A program made the translations under genes and the position numbers. DNA of 64,000 bases from Nitrospirota bacterium (GTDB lineage Bacteria; Nitrospirota; Thermodesulfovibrionia; UBA6902): assembly GCA_016234115.1 (NCBI GenBank), contig JACRHD010000021.1, forward strand, positions 62,001 to 126,000, read 5' to 3'. Below the pieces are notes generated by a model. The model was given only the letters and a program-made list of their open reading frames with translations, was not told the DNA's origin and searched no databases. Below, piece by piece: positions 1-9,967 of the stretch (position 1 is its first letter; each line of letters begins with the position of its first letter).

Positions 1-2056
1 GCATCGTTTTTTCCCTGTCAAGAAACACTTTTGCATTCCTCCCGATGAAATCGAACAGCGTCTCGAAATGTTCGATGTCCTGACCTGTGTCTCTTGTCCA
101 GGGGGACAAGCTGTAGTTATAGGCAGTCCGCGAATCCGTCCCTTTAAACAGCCTCAGGGGAATGGACACGCCGATTCCCTTGTCATGGTATCCCCTGTTA
201 AACCCGTCTTCAAACCCGGAAGTGTCAGTAATGCCGTACCACGCCCGGATGGTGACCCCATTTATAAATTTCGATAAAGTGACCCTTGCGCCGTAATCGC
301 CCGCAAGGAACCTCCCGGCCTTGACGTCCACCGCCATCCCGGTTTCAGGGACATTCAGCCGCGTATTGAAAAAAGCCGTGGTATAAAGGTCCCTGACGCC
401 GTCGCGTTTGAATTTCAGGATATTATCGGGGTCCCTTTTTTTCACGGCGCTCCCGCTCGCTCCGAAATACACCCTCCCGTCAAAGGCAGGCGTCGCTACC
501 TCGGCATCGACGCCGGAGTACTGGACCTCGAGATGTCCCGCGGCGAGCCTGCCATATACGTCAGGGGTCACTCTCTTTATCCAGTCGAACATCAGCCTGT
601 TGAGCACGACACTCTTCTCTTTATAAAGCACTATATCGGACCTGACCGGGTCGGAAACCGGTTCATTAACAGTGGAAATATTATTCAGCGGATACGTCAC
701 GAGGCCCGTAATCAAAGATAACCCCTTCAGCGGCTGATAATTTATCCAGCCCTGGACGCCCAGCCTGTATTTAAAAAAACCCGAAGGGTCATTTAAAAAT
801 GTCTCCAGGGCGGGCCTGACGCCGTAGCTCCAGGACGCCTTGCGCCCGACGCGCGTCTCCGGCGCCCCTGTTACAACGGTCCTGAATTCCGAAACAGCCA
901 GAAAGTCGTCAAGCGACATCCTGTCCGCATACAGCTCGGCTATATCTCTTCCGGCGCACTCGAATTCCATGACGGGGATGCCTCTCTCAGTCAGTATTAT
1001 ATGTACCCGGCCGGCATACGCCGGATTGATGTCGGCAATTATTCTCAGGACTTTCCCGACCGCCCTGCTGTTGAGAAAATACTTATCATTGTGCGCCGTG
1101 ATCCGCAATTCGTCATCCCCGACAGTCACCCCTACGTCGCTGAAGCCCGAACCGGACATGGCCCTGGCGATCCTCGTGAGTTCCGGGTCCGTCTTTTCAG
1201 AAGGGCCTTCCTGATAACTCCGGTCGTACAGCGGAACAAGCGGGACGCCGATATCGAAGGCAACAGAGGCATTGACGCCGAACTGGTTGCCTCTCTGCCA
1301 GCTCATCCCGACCTCCGACCATTTCGAGGGTTTGTACCGCAGGCCGAAATTATATTTTGACGGCGCCGGCGAGGTAAAATATTTTTCCCGGGCCGGGTCC
1401 GTCTGGACGTGATATTTTATCGGGCTATATTCAAGCATCAGGGCATATTTCTCCGAAGGCGCAAATTGTATGCCCCCGAAAAACAGGGAATCCTCCAGCC
1501 AGCCTCTTGGGTCGGTGATGATCTCCAGTTTCAGATTACCCGTCTGGGCGCTGAGGGGCCTTTTGCCGAACCTCCCGTTGCCGAAACCCATCGTAAAATC
1601 GAAAGGGTATATTTGCTTGCTGACGGAGATATACTGGGCCGCGTAACGCCTGGTGCCGTGAGGGTCCATAATGCCTAACGCCACTGCGGGCAAATACTTC
1701 CCTTCGGGGATGAACTGATATTTTAAATCCACGGCCTTGTCCTTATAATCACCGTACCCCTGAAATGTCGGGTTAATTACGTCGACGCCCAGGACCTCGG
1801 TTATCCTTCCCGTAATTTCGAGCCCCTTAAGCGGGCTTATCGCGCCGTAATAATATCTGTACGGCGTTACCTGGCTGATTCCTAAGCGGTAGCTGTTCTT
1901 TCTCATCACCCTTGCAGTCGGGACCTCCATAAGGCCCGTATCTCCGCGGTTTGAAGGATAAGTGAAAGGCTCGTCACCGGCGCATGCGTCAGAGAAAGCA
2001 GAAAACAGAAAGAAGAGAGCAAAGAGAAGACAGGCATAAGACCTTGCCGAATACAT
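1..2056 (-). CDS. yjbH: YjbH-family outer-membrane polysaccharide protein (3' end cut by window)
   Basis: An open reading frame with no stop runs from an ATG at 2056 to the window edge (685 codons visible). It begins with a hydrophobic signal peptide (about residues 8-26, rich in L and F) and then the mature part carries GDTGLMEVPTARV, the hallmark start of YjbH/DUF940 proteins. The rest alternates short polar and aromatic stretches typical of a beta-barrel. YjbH proteins are outer-membrane components of exopolysaccharide export; family members are about 700 residues, so little is missing. It is the last visible gene of the polysaccharide locus, 65 bp after the SLBB export gene. The family call is firm; its exact role in secretion is inferred from family and context. 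Confidence 0.85.
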   Translation of the reverse strand, partial: MYSARSYACLLFALFFLFSAFSDACAGDEPFTYPSNRGDTGLMEVPTARVMRKNSYRLGISQVTPYRYYYGAISPLKGLEITGRITEVLGVDVINPTFQGYGDYKDKAVDLKYQFIPEGKYLPAVALGIMDPHGTRRYAAQYISVSKQIYPFDFTMGFGNGRFGKRPLSAQTGNLKLEIITDPRGWLEDSLFFGGIQFAPSEKYALMLEYSPIKYHVQTDPAREKYFTSPAPSKYNFGLRYKPSKWSEVGMSWQRGNQFGVNASVAFDIGVPLVPLYDRSYQEGPSEKTDPELTRIARAMSGSGFSDVGVTVGDDELRITAHNDKYFLNSRAVGKVLRIIADINPAYAGRVHIILTERGIPVMEFECAGRDIAELYADRMSLDDFLAVSEFRTVVTGAPETRVGRKASWSYGVRPALETFLNDPSGFFKYRLGVQGWINYQPLKGLSLITGLVTYPLNNISTVNEPVSDPVRSDIVLYKEKSVVLNRLMFDWIKRVTPDVYGRLAAGHLEVQYSGVDAEVATPAFDGRVYFGASGSAVKKRDPDNILKFKRDGVRDLYTTAFFNTRLNVPETGMAVDVKAGRFLAGDYGARVTLSKFINGVTIRAWYGITDTSGFEDGFNRGYHDKGIGVSIPLRLFKGTDSRTAYNYSLSPWTRDTGQDIEHFETLFDFIGRNAKVFLDREKTM

Positions 2057-2121
2057 TACCGCCTATATGCGCTGTCTGTTTGTTCCCATGACCCTTGCCC
2101 CATGACCTTTGCCCCTCTCTT

Positions 2122-4980
2122 TTAGAACAGCGCCACTACAACGCCTGTGGTGGCCGCTATCTGGAATAATATCTGGCTTATGTCCTTTGTCTCCCTCATC
2201 CATGCGACACGCTCTAATTTTTCCGGCACGACAATAGTGTCTCCGGGCTCGATGTCCTTTATATCTTCACCAAAGCCGGACATTTCCCACCTCGACTTTG
2301 AAGAATTCCAGTTAAAGCGGCCCTTCGACAGCTTCCTGGCGCTGCCGTCGACTTTCAGGACATATACACTGCCCTCGTCCGCGTATCTCGTATATCCGCC
2401 GGCCATTTCCACGTAATCGCCGAAATCGAGTCTCTCGGAGTAAATGTAGCTGCCCCTCGACATCACCGCGCCGGTCACATCGACCACGCTGTTTTTCATC
2501 GGAATATAAAGATGGTCGCCCTGTTCGAGCTCGATGTCGTATTCACTGCCCTTCAACAGCCGCAGGTGGGCCATTCTTATCGCCATCCTGCCCGACACCG
2601 GCACCTTCCTCAACGATTCAATGAACTTCTGTTTTTGCTCCAGCTCCGTCTTTTTGGCTTCAACCTCTTCCTTTGACAGCGAGATGGCCACCTGCATGGA
2701 GCCCTCTGCAAGCAGCTCCCTCTCGAGCCTTGATATCATTTCGTTGAGACTCTTCTGCTGTAATTCCCTGACGCGCTCCCTTGTGAAGACGGCCCCGCGT
2801 AAATACGCCCCGTCGGAATAGCCGCCCGCTCTTTCAATAAGAGATGACAACTTCTCGCCTTTTTTAATTATGTATTTGCCCGGGAAACCGACTTCTCCCG
2901 CGACCGACGCAAACTGCTGCTCCTGCCATCCAGGCATGCGTTTGACAAGCAGTCTGTCGTACGGTTTTAAAATCAAATTATGCCCGGGGTCGTTTGCGAG
3001 GGCGGCCCGGAGGTTTATTTCCCTGTAATCCACGTTCACTTCTTTGCCTGCCTCTATAACGTAAGAAGATATCTCGGCGTTCTCCAGATAGGCGGACTCA
3101 AGCGTGTTTCCGGCGGAAAATACCAGATCGCTTACCCGCATGTCTTTTACGAGGGCATATTCGCCGGGCCTGTTTACGTCCCCGGCTATGGAAACCGTGT
3201 GCTTATACCGGCTTTCCCATATAGAGTGAATGACTATTTTATCCATGTCCCGAAGCAGGATGTTGTCTTCGGGACCATCAGCCATCGCGCGCCCCACGTC
3301 AAAATATACCTGGGAAACCACGCCCGGTCCCTCCGTCCTGAATATCTCGCCCTTGTGAAGGACCGCGTCTTTTGTAAGCCCGCCGGCTTCGAGGATGGCG
3401 TCCTTTACCCTGTAGTTCTCAAGGAGATCGAACGTCCCTGTCTTTCTCGCCTCTCCCGCAACGGTTATCTTCGGCCTGTCTTTAAAAAACCATCCCGAAA
3501 ATATATATATGTTGTCCAGGGGCTCAAGGGGAATATTGCCGGCTTCATCATTGCCGAACAAGAGCCTGCCGAGGTCAAAGGGTATCAATTGCGGCTCCAT
3601 CTTTTGGTCGCCGGCCCTCTTGATCAGGGCATATTCAAAGTGCGTCTCACTCAGCAGTTCCCCGGTATCTTTAATCAGGTCCCTGACCCTCATGCCGGGT
3701 TTATACTCGTACTTCCCCGGACGCTTCACGTTGCCGGCAAGAAACACCGCGTTCATATTTTTATCGACTATTGAAAACACCTTGACCAGATCGCCGTCCT
3801 GCAGGATAAAGTTTTTCGATTTGGTGAGGTCCTTATCATTAATGTCCACCACTACGGTCCTCTCGTTTTTCTGGATCCTCTCCACCTGTATATGCTGCGT
3901 ATATGCGCTCGGTATGACGCCGCCTGCCATATCGAAGACGCTCAGGAGGTCGTTCTTGGCCTTCAGCTCATAAATCGCGGGGCGTTTGACATTGCCGGCT
4001 ATTCCGACGAGGGGGCCGGTGGTCGGGACAAAGACCACGTCCCCCGACTGGAGCGCCCTGTCCTCGGATTTGTCTCCCTTCAGGAGGAAATCATAGAAAT
4101 CCATCTCCGTAACGGGCCTGTTGTTCCGTTTCAACTGTATGTTGCGCAGCGAGCCTATCTCCGTAGGCCCCCCGGCTGAAAGCAGGGCGTTTGTTATTGT
4201 CGAAAAGGAATCCAGCGTGTAACTGCCCGGCCTCCTGACCTCGCCCAAAACAAAAACCTGGATGCTCTTGAGCGCCCCGGTGGTGACGTTGATGTTGGCG
4301 CCGATAATCTGCTGGGCCTGACCGGTAAGGAAATTTTTCATCTCGTTAAAGCGCATCCCCGCGACGTGCAGCGGTCCTATCTGCGGCACGGTTATATTGC
4401 CGTCCCTGTCGACGACAAGGCTGTACTGCGCGTTGACCCTCCCCCACAGGAGCATTTTTATTTCATCTCCCGGACCTATGGCGTATTCCGGCGAAACCGG
4501 CATGTCCTTCCTCGGGGTCAGGGACCTTACGGCGACATTCGAGAAAAACTCATAACCGAAGGCCGTCAGTTCGGTGGATATCTCCTGATACGGTCCCACG
4601 ACATGATACCTGTTGAACAGGGAATCCGGTTTTTGTCCGATCGGGGAGACGGGCTGGGCCGGCTCGACGGCCGCCGCTTGTTCTTCAGGCTGCTGTCCGG
4701 CGGCCTCTTTCTTCCCGATCATCTCCTTGCCCCTGGCAATGTCCTCGGGCGTAACGCCCTGAAATTCAGGACGCTCCTGGAGCGATTTGATCGCCTCGGG
4801 CGACAGCACATTGCCCGACTTGCCCATCTCGGCCTCCACGACGCCGCGCTGTTCGGGAGACAATGACTGCAGGGCGTTCGCATCGACGACCACGCCGGTG
4901 TTCTGCGCGCAAACGCTCCCGCCGAGGACAAAAAATATTATAAGGGTCAAATAACGCATGCTGCGTAAGGTCTTGTTCAT
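2122..4980 (-). CDS. Polysaccharide export protein with seven SLBB domains (Wza-like)
   Basis: A 952-residue secreted export protein. Residues 1-26 form a signal peptide ending near VCAQ. A Poly_export domain starts near residue 165 with YAIGPGDEIKMLLWG. Seven SLBB units follow, each recognisable by a G-x-V-x-x-P-G-x-Y core (for example VFLAGNVKRPGKYEYKPGM). A charged coiled-coil stretch near residues 720-780 separates the sixth and seventh SLBB. The C-terminus ends in a short hydrophobic segment. The family forms the periplasmic/outer-membrane conduit for capsule or EPS. With seven SLBB units it is longer than E. coli Wza (about 380 residues) and resembles the large SLBB proteins of Myxococcota and Nitrospirota. 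It overlaps the upstream wzz by 4 bp (ATGA), so the two are probably translationally coupled; an AAAGGAG site precedes the ATG. Confidence 0.9.
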   Translation of the reverse strand: MNKTLRSMRYLTLIIFFVLGGSVCAQNTGVVVDANALQSLSPEQRGVVEAEMGKSGNVLSPEAIKSLQERPEFQGVTPEDIARGKEMIGKKEAAGQQPEEQAAAVEPAQPVSPIGQKPDSLFNRYHVVGPYQEISTELTAFGYEFFSNVAVRSLTPRKDMPVSPEYAIGPGDEIKMLLWGRVNAQYSLVVDRDGNITVPQIGPLHVAGMRFNEMKNFLTGQAQQIIGANINVTTGALKSIQVFVLGEVRRPGSYTLDSFSTITNALLSAGGPTEIGSLRNIQLKRNNRPVTEMDFYDFLLKGDKSEDRALQSGDVVFVPTTGPLVGIAGNVKRPAIYELKAKNDLLSVFDMAGGVIPSAYTQHIQVERIQKNERTVVVDINDKDLTKSKNFILQDGDLVKVFSIVDKNMNAVFLAGNVKRPGKYEYKPGMRVRDLIKDTGELLSETHFEYALIKRAGDQKMEPQLIPFDLGRLLFGNDEAGNIPLEPLDNIYIFSGWFFKDRPKITVAGEARKTGTFDLLENYRVKDAILEAGGLTKDAVLHKGEIFRTEGPGVVSQVYFDVGRAMADGPEDNILLRDMDKIVIHSIWESRYKHTVSIAGDVNRPGEYALVKDMRVSDLVFSAGNTLESAYLENAEISSYVIEAGKEVNVDYREINLRAALANDPGHNLILKPYDRLLVKRMPGWQEQQFASVAGEVGFPGKYIIKKGEKLSSLIERAGGYSDGAYLRGAVFTRERVRELQQKSLNEMISRLERELLAEGSMQVAISLSKEEVEAKKTELEQKQKFIESLRKVPVSGRMAIRMAHLRLLKGSEYDIELEQGDHLYIPMKNSVVDVTGAVMSRGSYIYSERLDFGDYVEMAGGYTRYADEGSVYVLKVDGSARKLSKGRFNWNSSKSRWEMSGFGEDIKDIEPGDTIVVPEKLERVAWMRETKDISQILFQIAATTGVVVALF

Positions 4981-5828
4981 TCATTCTCTCCTTTAGCGGT
5001 CCTCTTACTCTTTTTTGCATTTTCCGAATATTCCCTGGCGAAGGCGAAAAATACCCCTGCGAACACTGAAACGACGAAGGCAATGAGGACATTTTTCTTT
5101 CTCGTCGGCCTTATCCTGTCCGGCGAGGCCCTCGGCGGATCGAGTATCTTGAAAGCGAAATTCTCTTTGACCTCCGCCATCATTGCGGTCTCTATCTGCA
5201 GGGCGATCAGCGAATAGATTTTCTGTCTTATCAGGGGATCGGCGTTCCTGTCGATCAATGATTCAAGATATTTCCTGTTTGTCTCCGCGACCCTTCTGGC
5301 CTCGCTGCTCATATAATCAGTAAGCTCTATCAACATGTAGTTGAGCAAATCGGTCGCAATGGCCGGGTCCCTGAACTCCGCGGAAAGCTCGATAATGCCC
5401 TCTTTTTGATTGTGTTTGACCTTGAAAAGCTCCTTCAGACTCTTGATGACCAGCCACGTCTTTCCGGAAGCGGTCAGCTTTTCAGAACCCTTCGAGGAAA
5501 ATACGGGCACGAGATCATATTTATTAATGACCCTTTCAATTAAAATATTGCTCTTGAGGAGGGCCAGCATCTCGGAGACATTCGACGTTCCCGCCGTGGA
5601 TATGCCGAATGTGCTTGCAATCGCGCTCATGCCGCCCTGTTCCCTTTGAGGAGAAGCCGGCATTATCAGCGCCTTTGATTCGAACACGGGCGGCGTCATG
5701 AACGAGACGATGCCCGTTGCAGCTACGGAGACGGTAATGATAAGAAGTATGGATACCATGCGCTTTCTGAGCACATGTATATAATCGGACAGCTTTATCT
5801 CGTCGTCATCCATTACTGTCTCTTTCAT
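4977..5828 (-). CDS. Wzz-type chain-length determinant (inner membrane)
   Basis: A 283-residue protein with the Wzz topology: a short cytoplasmic start (IKLSDYIHVLRKRM), a transmembrane segment at about residues 26-45, a periplasmic helical part, the P-rich PPRASPDRIRPTRKK motif before the second membrane span (about residues 245-265), and a short charged tail. Wzz proteins set polymer length in Wzy-dependent pathways and contact the export channel. There is no kinase domain or tyrosine-rich tail, so this is not a full BY-kinase type. The start has a GGGAGAAG ribosome-binding site. It sits between the dehydratase gene (4-bp overlap, 5825-5828) and the SLBB gene (4-bp overlap). Confidence 0.88.
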   Translation of the reverse strand: MKETVMDDDEIKLSDYIHVLRKRMVSILLIITVSVAATGIVSFMTPPVFESKALIMPASPQREQGGMSAIASTFGISTAGTSNVSEMLALLKSNILIERVINKYDLVPVFSSKGSEKLTASGKTWLVIKSLKELFKVKHNQKEGIIELSAEFRDPAIATDLLNYMLIELTDYMSSEARRVAETNRKYLESLIDRNADPLIRQKIYSLIALQIETAMMAEVKENFAFKILDPPRASPDRIRPTRKKNVLIAFVVSVFAGVFFAFAREYSENAKKSKRTAKGENE

Positions 5829-7879
5829 ATCTTCTCCCGGTTAAATAATTTCCCCAGGGACGGGTCGCTCTGTTTAAAAATGTTCATTGCCATGCCTCCG
5901 CCTGTTGCCCCTCCGGCCGCCGGAATGCCGGAAAATAACGGTATCTCTTCCCTGAACTTCCCATCCGTCTTTCTCTCCGTCCACTGAGGATATTGCCACT
6001 CCGGCGACGTGTCGTCTTCCTGCAGGGAGGGATTATATGAAGGCACATAATTCATCAGCAGATTTCTTATCCAGGCCCATTGCCTGTTTTTTATGACCTC
6101 TTCGAACAACGGGATACTGTCGAGTATGTATCCGTTGCCCCCGTTTAAATCTTTTGCGACAAAGATCTTCGGGTGCCCCGTTGATTCCATTCCTTCCGTA
6201 TCCAGCATTAGCTCTTCATAGAGTTTCTCTCCCGGCCGGATGCCTGTAAAGACAATCGGAATCTCTATCTCCGGCTCAAGGCCGTTGAGCCGAATCAGCT
6301 CTCTGGCGATATCTACTATCTTTATCTGTTCACCCATATCGAGAAGGAACACCTCCCCCCCCTGGCCCATGGCGGCGGACTGCAGGATAAGGATGCAGGC
6401 CTCGGGTATGCTCATGAAATACCGCTTCATGTCCTTGTGAGTGATCGTGACGGGCCCGCCCCTCCTGATCTGGTCCTCGAAAATAGGGACCACGCTGCCG
6501 CGACTGCCTATCACATTGCCGAACCGCACTGAAATGAATTTCGTCTTCCCTGAATAATTAAGCTCCTTCACGATCTTTTCAGCTACGCGCTTGGTGGCCC
6601 CCATGACGTTCTTCGGCCTTACCGCCTTGTCGGTGGAGACGAGCACAAACTTTTCCACCCCGAATTCGACGGCGGTCTCCGCAACGAGCTTTGTCCCGAG
6701 GATATTGACCCTTACGGCCTCCTCGGGGTATCTCTCCATCATGGGGACATGTTTATACGCGGCCGCGTGGAAAACAACGTCAGGCCTGTACTGGTCGAAA
6801 ACGGTCTCTATTTTATGCTTGTCGCAGACGTCGGCAACGACCGGCACTATGTCTATCTGCCCGTTGCGGTTGCTCTCTAATTCAACATTGTGCACCTCTG
6901 TCTCGTCTATATCGAGCACTATGACCCTTTTAGGTTTAAAGGCCGTTACCTGCCTGACCAGCTCCGACCCGATGGAGCCTCCCGCCCCCGTGATCAACAA
7001 GGTCTTCCCCTCTAAAAACCCGGACACCACCTTCTCGTCTATCGGCACCTGCTCCCTCCCTATTATCTCCTCGATCCTTACCTCCTTCACATCGGACAGA
7101 GATACGGGTCCTGTTACGAGTTCATTGAGTCCCGGCAATGTCTTTACCTCATTGGCCCCGGCCTTTCGCACGTGTGAAAGGATGTCCCATATATCGCGCG
7201 TCGGCGCCGAGGGCATGGCAAGGAGCACCAGTTCTACTCTTAATTTCTCCATAATGCCGGAGATCATCGCCCTGCCGCCGTGGACCTTGACCCCCTGGAT
7301 ATAAACGCCGTGCTTCATCGGATCATCATCAATAAAACCTACGGGCAGGTAGGGGCTGTGTATCTGCCTTCTCATGTCCCTTACTATCTGCTCCCCGGCG
7401 TCTCCGGCGCCGATTATGAGCGTGCGTTTAATATCTTTCGTCCGCCTGCTGCTCCAGGTCTGGCGGTAAAATCTCTTCGACGTCCTGAAAAAGACTATGC
7501 ACAGCAGAGAAATGACGAAGTCCATGACCACAATGGAACGAGGGAACCCGGCAAAGACGCCGTCCTGATTGAAGGCGGACACCCCGAAGAGAAGGACAAG
7601 GGCCGTAACGTTCGCCATCAGTATATTAAGCATCTCATAAAAGCCTACATAGGACCAACTGACATTGTATAACCGGAAGAGGATAAAGATCAGATACTTC
7701 AGTGAAAGGAACACCGTCAGATATCCCCGGAACCCGTCCATGTAAAACGGAGGGACCATCCCCTCGTATTTCAGATAGAATGAGAAATACAGCGCGAAGG
7801 TCAGCAGCATGCCGTCGCCGGCCGCATAAAAGACTGTTCTCTTGAGCCTGGTAGTTTTGAGGATGTCGGTTTTACTCAT
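5825..7879 (-). CDS. Membrane-bound nucleotide-sugar 4,6-dehydratase (WbpM/PglF/CapD type)
   Basis: A 684-residue enzyme. Residues 1-145 contain four predicted membrane helices. A CoA-binding-like Rossmann unit follows (LIIGAGDAGEQIVRDM). The catalytic SDR domain opens with TGAGGSIGSELVRQV near residue 300. The active-site region STDKAVRPKNVMGATKR carries Met where many SDRs have Tyr, which is the S-M-K triad of WbpM-type large dehydratases. The family converts UDP-GlcNAc to a 4-keto-6-deoxy sugar, the first step to bacillosamine, QuiNAc or nonulosonate precursors. A Gly/Pro-rich tail of about 60 residues after the SDR is not typical of the family. AAGGAGT lies upstream of the ATG. The product feeds the DegT aminotransferase and PglC-type transferase encoded just upstream in the locus. 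Confidence 0.9.
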   Translation of the reverse strand: MSKTDILKTTRLKRTVFYAAGDGMLLTFALYFSFYLKYEGMVPPFYMDGFRGYLTVFLSLKYLIFILFRLYNVSWSYVGFYEMLNILMANVTALVLLFGVSAFNQDGVFAGFPRSIVVMDFVISLLCIVFFRTSKRFYRQTWSSRRTKDIKRTLIIGAGDAGEQIVRDMRRQIHSPYLPVGFIDDDPMKHGVYIQGVKVHGGRAMISGIMEKLRVELVLLAMPSAPTRDIWDILSHVRKAGANEVKTLPGLNELVTGPVSLSDVKEVRIEEIIGREQVPIDEKVVSGFLEGKTLLITGAGGSIGSELVRQVTAFKPKRVIVLDIDETEVHNVELESNRNGQIDIVPVVADVCDKHKIETVFDQYRPDVVFHAAAYKHVPMMERYPEEAVRVNILGTKLVAETAVEFGVEKFVLVSTDKAVRPKNVMGATKRVAEKIVKELNYSGKTKFISVRFGNVIGSRGSVVPIFEDQIRRGGPVTITHKDMKRYFMSIPEACILILQSAAMGQGGEVFLLDMGEQIKIVDIARELIRLNGLEPEIEIPIVFTGIRPGEKLYEELMLDTEGMESTGHPKIFVAKDLNGGNGYILDSIPLFEEVIKNRQWAWIRNLLMNYVPSYNPSLQEDDTSPEWQYPQWTERKTDGKFREEIPLFSGIPAAGGATGGGMAMNIFKQSDPSLGKLFNREKI

Positions 7880-7943
7880 GTGTTACTCCTTACGTCCCTG
7901 CAGCACAATTTAATGCCGCAGTTCGTCACAGCGTGTCCTGCTT

Positions 7944-7963
7944 AAACGGCATAGCGCCGTTTT
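7944..7963. repeat. Short hairpin between dehydratase and sugar transferase genes
   Basis: AAACGGC and GCCGTTT arms form a compact hairpin in the 183-bp gap between 7880 and 8063. On the minus strand no T-run follows, so it is at best a weak terminator or a pause site. The rest of the gap shows no gene. Confidence 0.35.
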
Positions 7964-8044
7964 ATTTGACCCGGATTATTCATAACTTCCGGGAGGTATG
8001 ATTCAAAAACATATTGCTGCAATCCCTTACTCAGTGTCCTGCCG

Positions 8045-8086
8045 GTCATGCCCGAAGTTGTCCCTACGCGTCGGTGCGGGAATGAC
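8045..8086. repeat. GTCATNCCCG inverted repeat overlapping the end of the sugar transferase gene
   Basis: GTCATGCCCG at the left and CGGGAATGAC at the right form an imperfect inverted repeat. The same arms bound the element at 19241-19364. On the minus strand it encodes the last residues (HSRTDA) and the TAG stop of the sugar transferase gene, so the gene's present 3' end is repeat-derived. Confidence 0.6.
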
Positions 8087-8735
8087 AAACCTTGCGACTC
8101 TCCCTGTGAACGCTTTTTGAATTCCCCGCGAGCCTCAGCAGGGTAAGCCATATCAGCCTCAGGTCATTGCCGGGGCCGATGTCCCTGATATATTTTTTGT
8201 AAAGCCTGATTTTCTCGGGCAGGACGTCATTGAGATAGCCCTCTTCAGGACTTTCATACCTGCCGAGCGTCTCTTCCTCGTTCCTGAACTCGATCGCGGC
8301 ATAGTCGGTTATTCCAGGTCTGATCTTTAAAATCTCCTCATAATCCTCTTTAAAGCTTTCAACGTATCCGGGCACTTCAGGCCTCGGTCCCACAATGCTC
8401 ATCTCTCCCTTCAATACATTCCAGAGCTGCGGGAGCTCGTCCAGCTTTGTCTTTCTCAGTGCCCTTCCGACGGCCGTAATCCTCGGGTCGCCTCCTGCCG
8501 TAACAGAAATCCCCTTTTGGGGGGCGTCATTAATCATGGTCCTGAACTTCAACAGCATGAAGGGCTCAAAACCCTTCCCGACCCTCCTCTGCCTGAAAAA
8601 GACCGGCCCCCCGTCGCAGATTATGATCAGAAGCGGGATCATGAGAAACAGGGGGGCAAGAAGGATGACTCCGAGGAGGCCCGATACGAAATCGAATGTC
8701 CGCTTGCCGTATCGCAGATAAAAGTTAGCCGGCAT
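8064..8735 (-). CDS. Initiating sugar-phosphate transferase (PglC/WcaJ-like)
   Basis: A 223-residue bacterial sugar transferase. It starts with RYGKRTFDFVSG followed by one hydrophobic segment (about residues 18-42). It then shows the family motifs GPVFFRQRRVG, LKFRTM, TKLDELPQLWNVLKG and MSIVGPRPE. This small, single-membrane-segment form is the PglC type, which moves a phosphosugar from a UDP-sugar to undecaprenyl phosphate. The last residues (about VCHSRTDA) come from a dispersed inverted repeat rather than family sequence. It overlaps the aminotransferase gene by 11 bp, which suggests coupled translation and that the aminotransferase supplies its substrate. Confidence 0.9.
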   Translation of the reverse strand: MPANFYLRYGKRTFDFVSGLLGVILLAPLFLMIPLLIIICDGGPVFFRQRRVGKGFEPFMLLKFRTMINDAPQKGISVTAGGDPRITAVGRALRKTKLDELPQLWNVLKGEMSIVGPRPEVPGYVESFKEDYEEILKIRPGITDYAAIEFRNEEETLGRYESPEEGYLNDVLPEKIRLYKKYIRDIGPGNDLRLIWLTLLRLAGNSKSVHRESRKVCHSRTDA

Positions 8736-9945
8736 ATCTACGTACCCTCTCTGTAATATACTCCGCTTCGCCGGCGGTCAGGCCGGGGAATATCGGCAGC
8801 GAAAGCGATTGCCCGAATACCCTGTTAGCGACCGGGTAATCCGCGTCGTTGTAGCCGTAAGTTTCGCGATAGTAGGGGTGCTTATGCACCGGGATGAAGT
8901 GTACGGACGCGCCGATGCCGTCCGCCCTGAGTTTTTCATAGAGCTCGTCCCTGTTGTCCGTTTTGATGACATACAGGTGCCAGCTGGTCTCCCTGTCATC
9001 CATCACCGTGGGGGGGATGATCCCGGTCCCTTCAAAGGCGCGCGTGTACAGTTCGGCGATCTCCCTTCTTCTGTCATTCATCCAGAGGACCTTCTGAAGC
9101 TGGGCCAGCCCGAGGGCGGAGTTGAGGTCGGTGGTATTGTATTTGTTTCCGTTATCGACGACCTCGTAGCGCCAGTCCCCCTCCAGTGTATACCTGTTCC
9201 AGACGTCCTTGCTGATGCCGTGAAGCCGGTTGGTCCTTATTTTTTTGGCGTACTCCTGATTTGTCGTGACCGCCATCCCCCCCTCGCCGGTGCAAAGGGT
9301 CTTGGTGGCATAAAAGCTGAAGCACGTGATATCACCGATAGTGCCGATCATCCTTCCCTTATATCTGCTCGGCAGGGCGTGGGCTGCGTCCTCTATCAAA
9401 TGAATTTTCTGATCATGGGTCTGCATCCTCCGCCCGGCAATATCCAGTATCTCATCCATATCGCAAGGCTGCCCCCCGAAGTGCACCGGGATGATCGCCC
9501 TGGTCCTTCCGGTAATCAGACCCTCTATTTTCGACACGTCCATATTGTGTGTAACTTCCTCGATATCGCACAGGACCGGGACCGCCCCGAAATAGGTCAC
9601 CACCTCCGCAGTGGCGATAAAAGTATTGGTAGGCAGGATGACCTCGTCTCCCGCCTTCAGTCCTATGGCCTTGAGCGCGAGGTGAAGGGCGGCAGTGGCC
9701 GAATTCAGCGAGACTGAAAACCTCTTATCTTCGGAGACAGCGGAGTCCCTGAAGATAAAGTCGCTGAAACGCCGCTCGAATTCCACTGTCTTGGGTCCCA
9801 TCGTAAACCACCCGGACTTGATGGCGTCGATGACCTCCGCCACCTCATCGACGGTTATGTATGCCTTATGAAAAGGGATGTCCATGGATTTCGCGACTTC
9901 CGGAAATGCCGTGGGTACTACGCTTCCTGCCGGACCTGTGCTCAT
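8725..9945 (-). CDS. DegT/DnrJ/EryC1-family PLP-dependent sugar aminotransferase
   Basis: A 406-residue aspartate-aminotransferase-fold enzyme. Family landmarks are SGWFTMGPKT near residue 46, GDEVILPTNTFIATAEVV, IIPVHFGGQPCDMD, LIEDAAHALPS and the PLP-lysine motif FSFYATKTL. A strong AGGAGGT at 8-nt spacing supports the ATG at 9945 although the first 20 residues precede the usual family start. These enzymes aminate 4-keto sugars. With a 4,6-dehydratase and a PglC-type transferase beside it, a 4-amino-4,6-dideoxy hexose (bacillosamine- or legionaminate-precursor-like) is the likely product, by inference. No adjacent acetyltransferase is seen. Confidence 0.88.
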   Translation of the reverse strand: MSTGPAGSVVPTAFPEVAKSMDIPFHKAYITVDEVAEVIDAIKSGWFTMGPKTVEFERRFSDFIFRDSAVSEDKRFSVSLNSATAALHLALKAIGLKAGDEVILPTNTFIATAEVVTYFGAVPVLCDIEEVTHNMDVSKIEGLITGRTRAIIPVHFGGQPCDMDEILDIAGRRMQTHDQKIHLIEDAAHALPSRYKGRMIGTIGDITCFSFYATKTLCTGEGGMAVTTNQEYAKKIRTNRLHGISKDVWNRYTLEGDWRYEVVDNGNKYNTTDLNSALGLAQLQKVLWMNDRRREIAELYTRAFEGTGIIPPTVMDDRETSWHLYVIKTDNRDELYEKLRADGIGASVHFIPVHKHPYYRETYGYNDADYPVANRVFGQSLSLPIFPGLTAGEAEYITERVRRYAG

Positions 9946-9967
9946 TATGCCTTACCTCCTGAAATGC

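Noticed and set aside
2980..3774. Plus-strand open frame of 264 codons inside the SLBB gene
   Set aside because: It is antisense to repeated SLBB domains and shows no family features.
8809..9717. Plus-strand open frame of 302 codons across the aminotransferase gene
   Set aside because: It is a shadow of the DegT gene; the aminotransferase motifs on the minus strand are clear.
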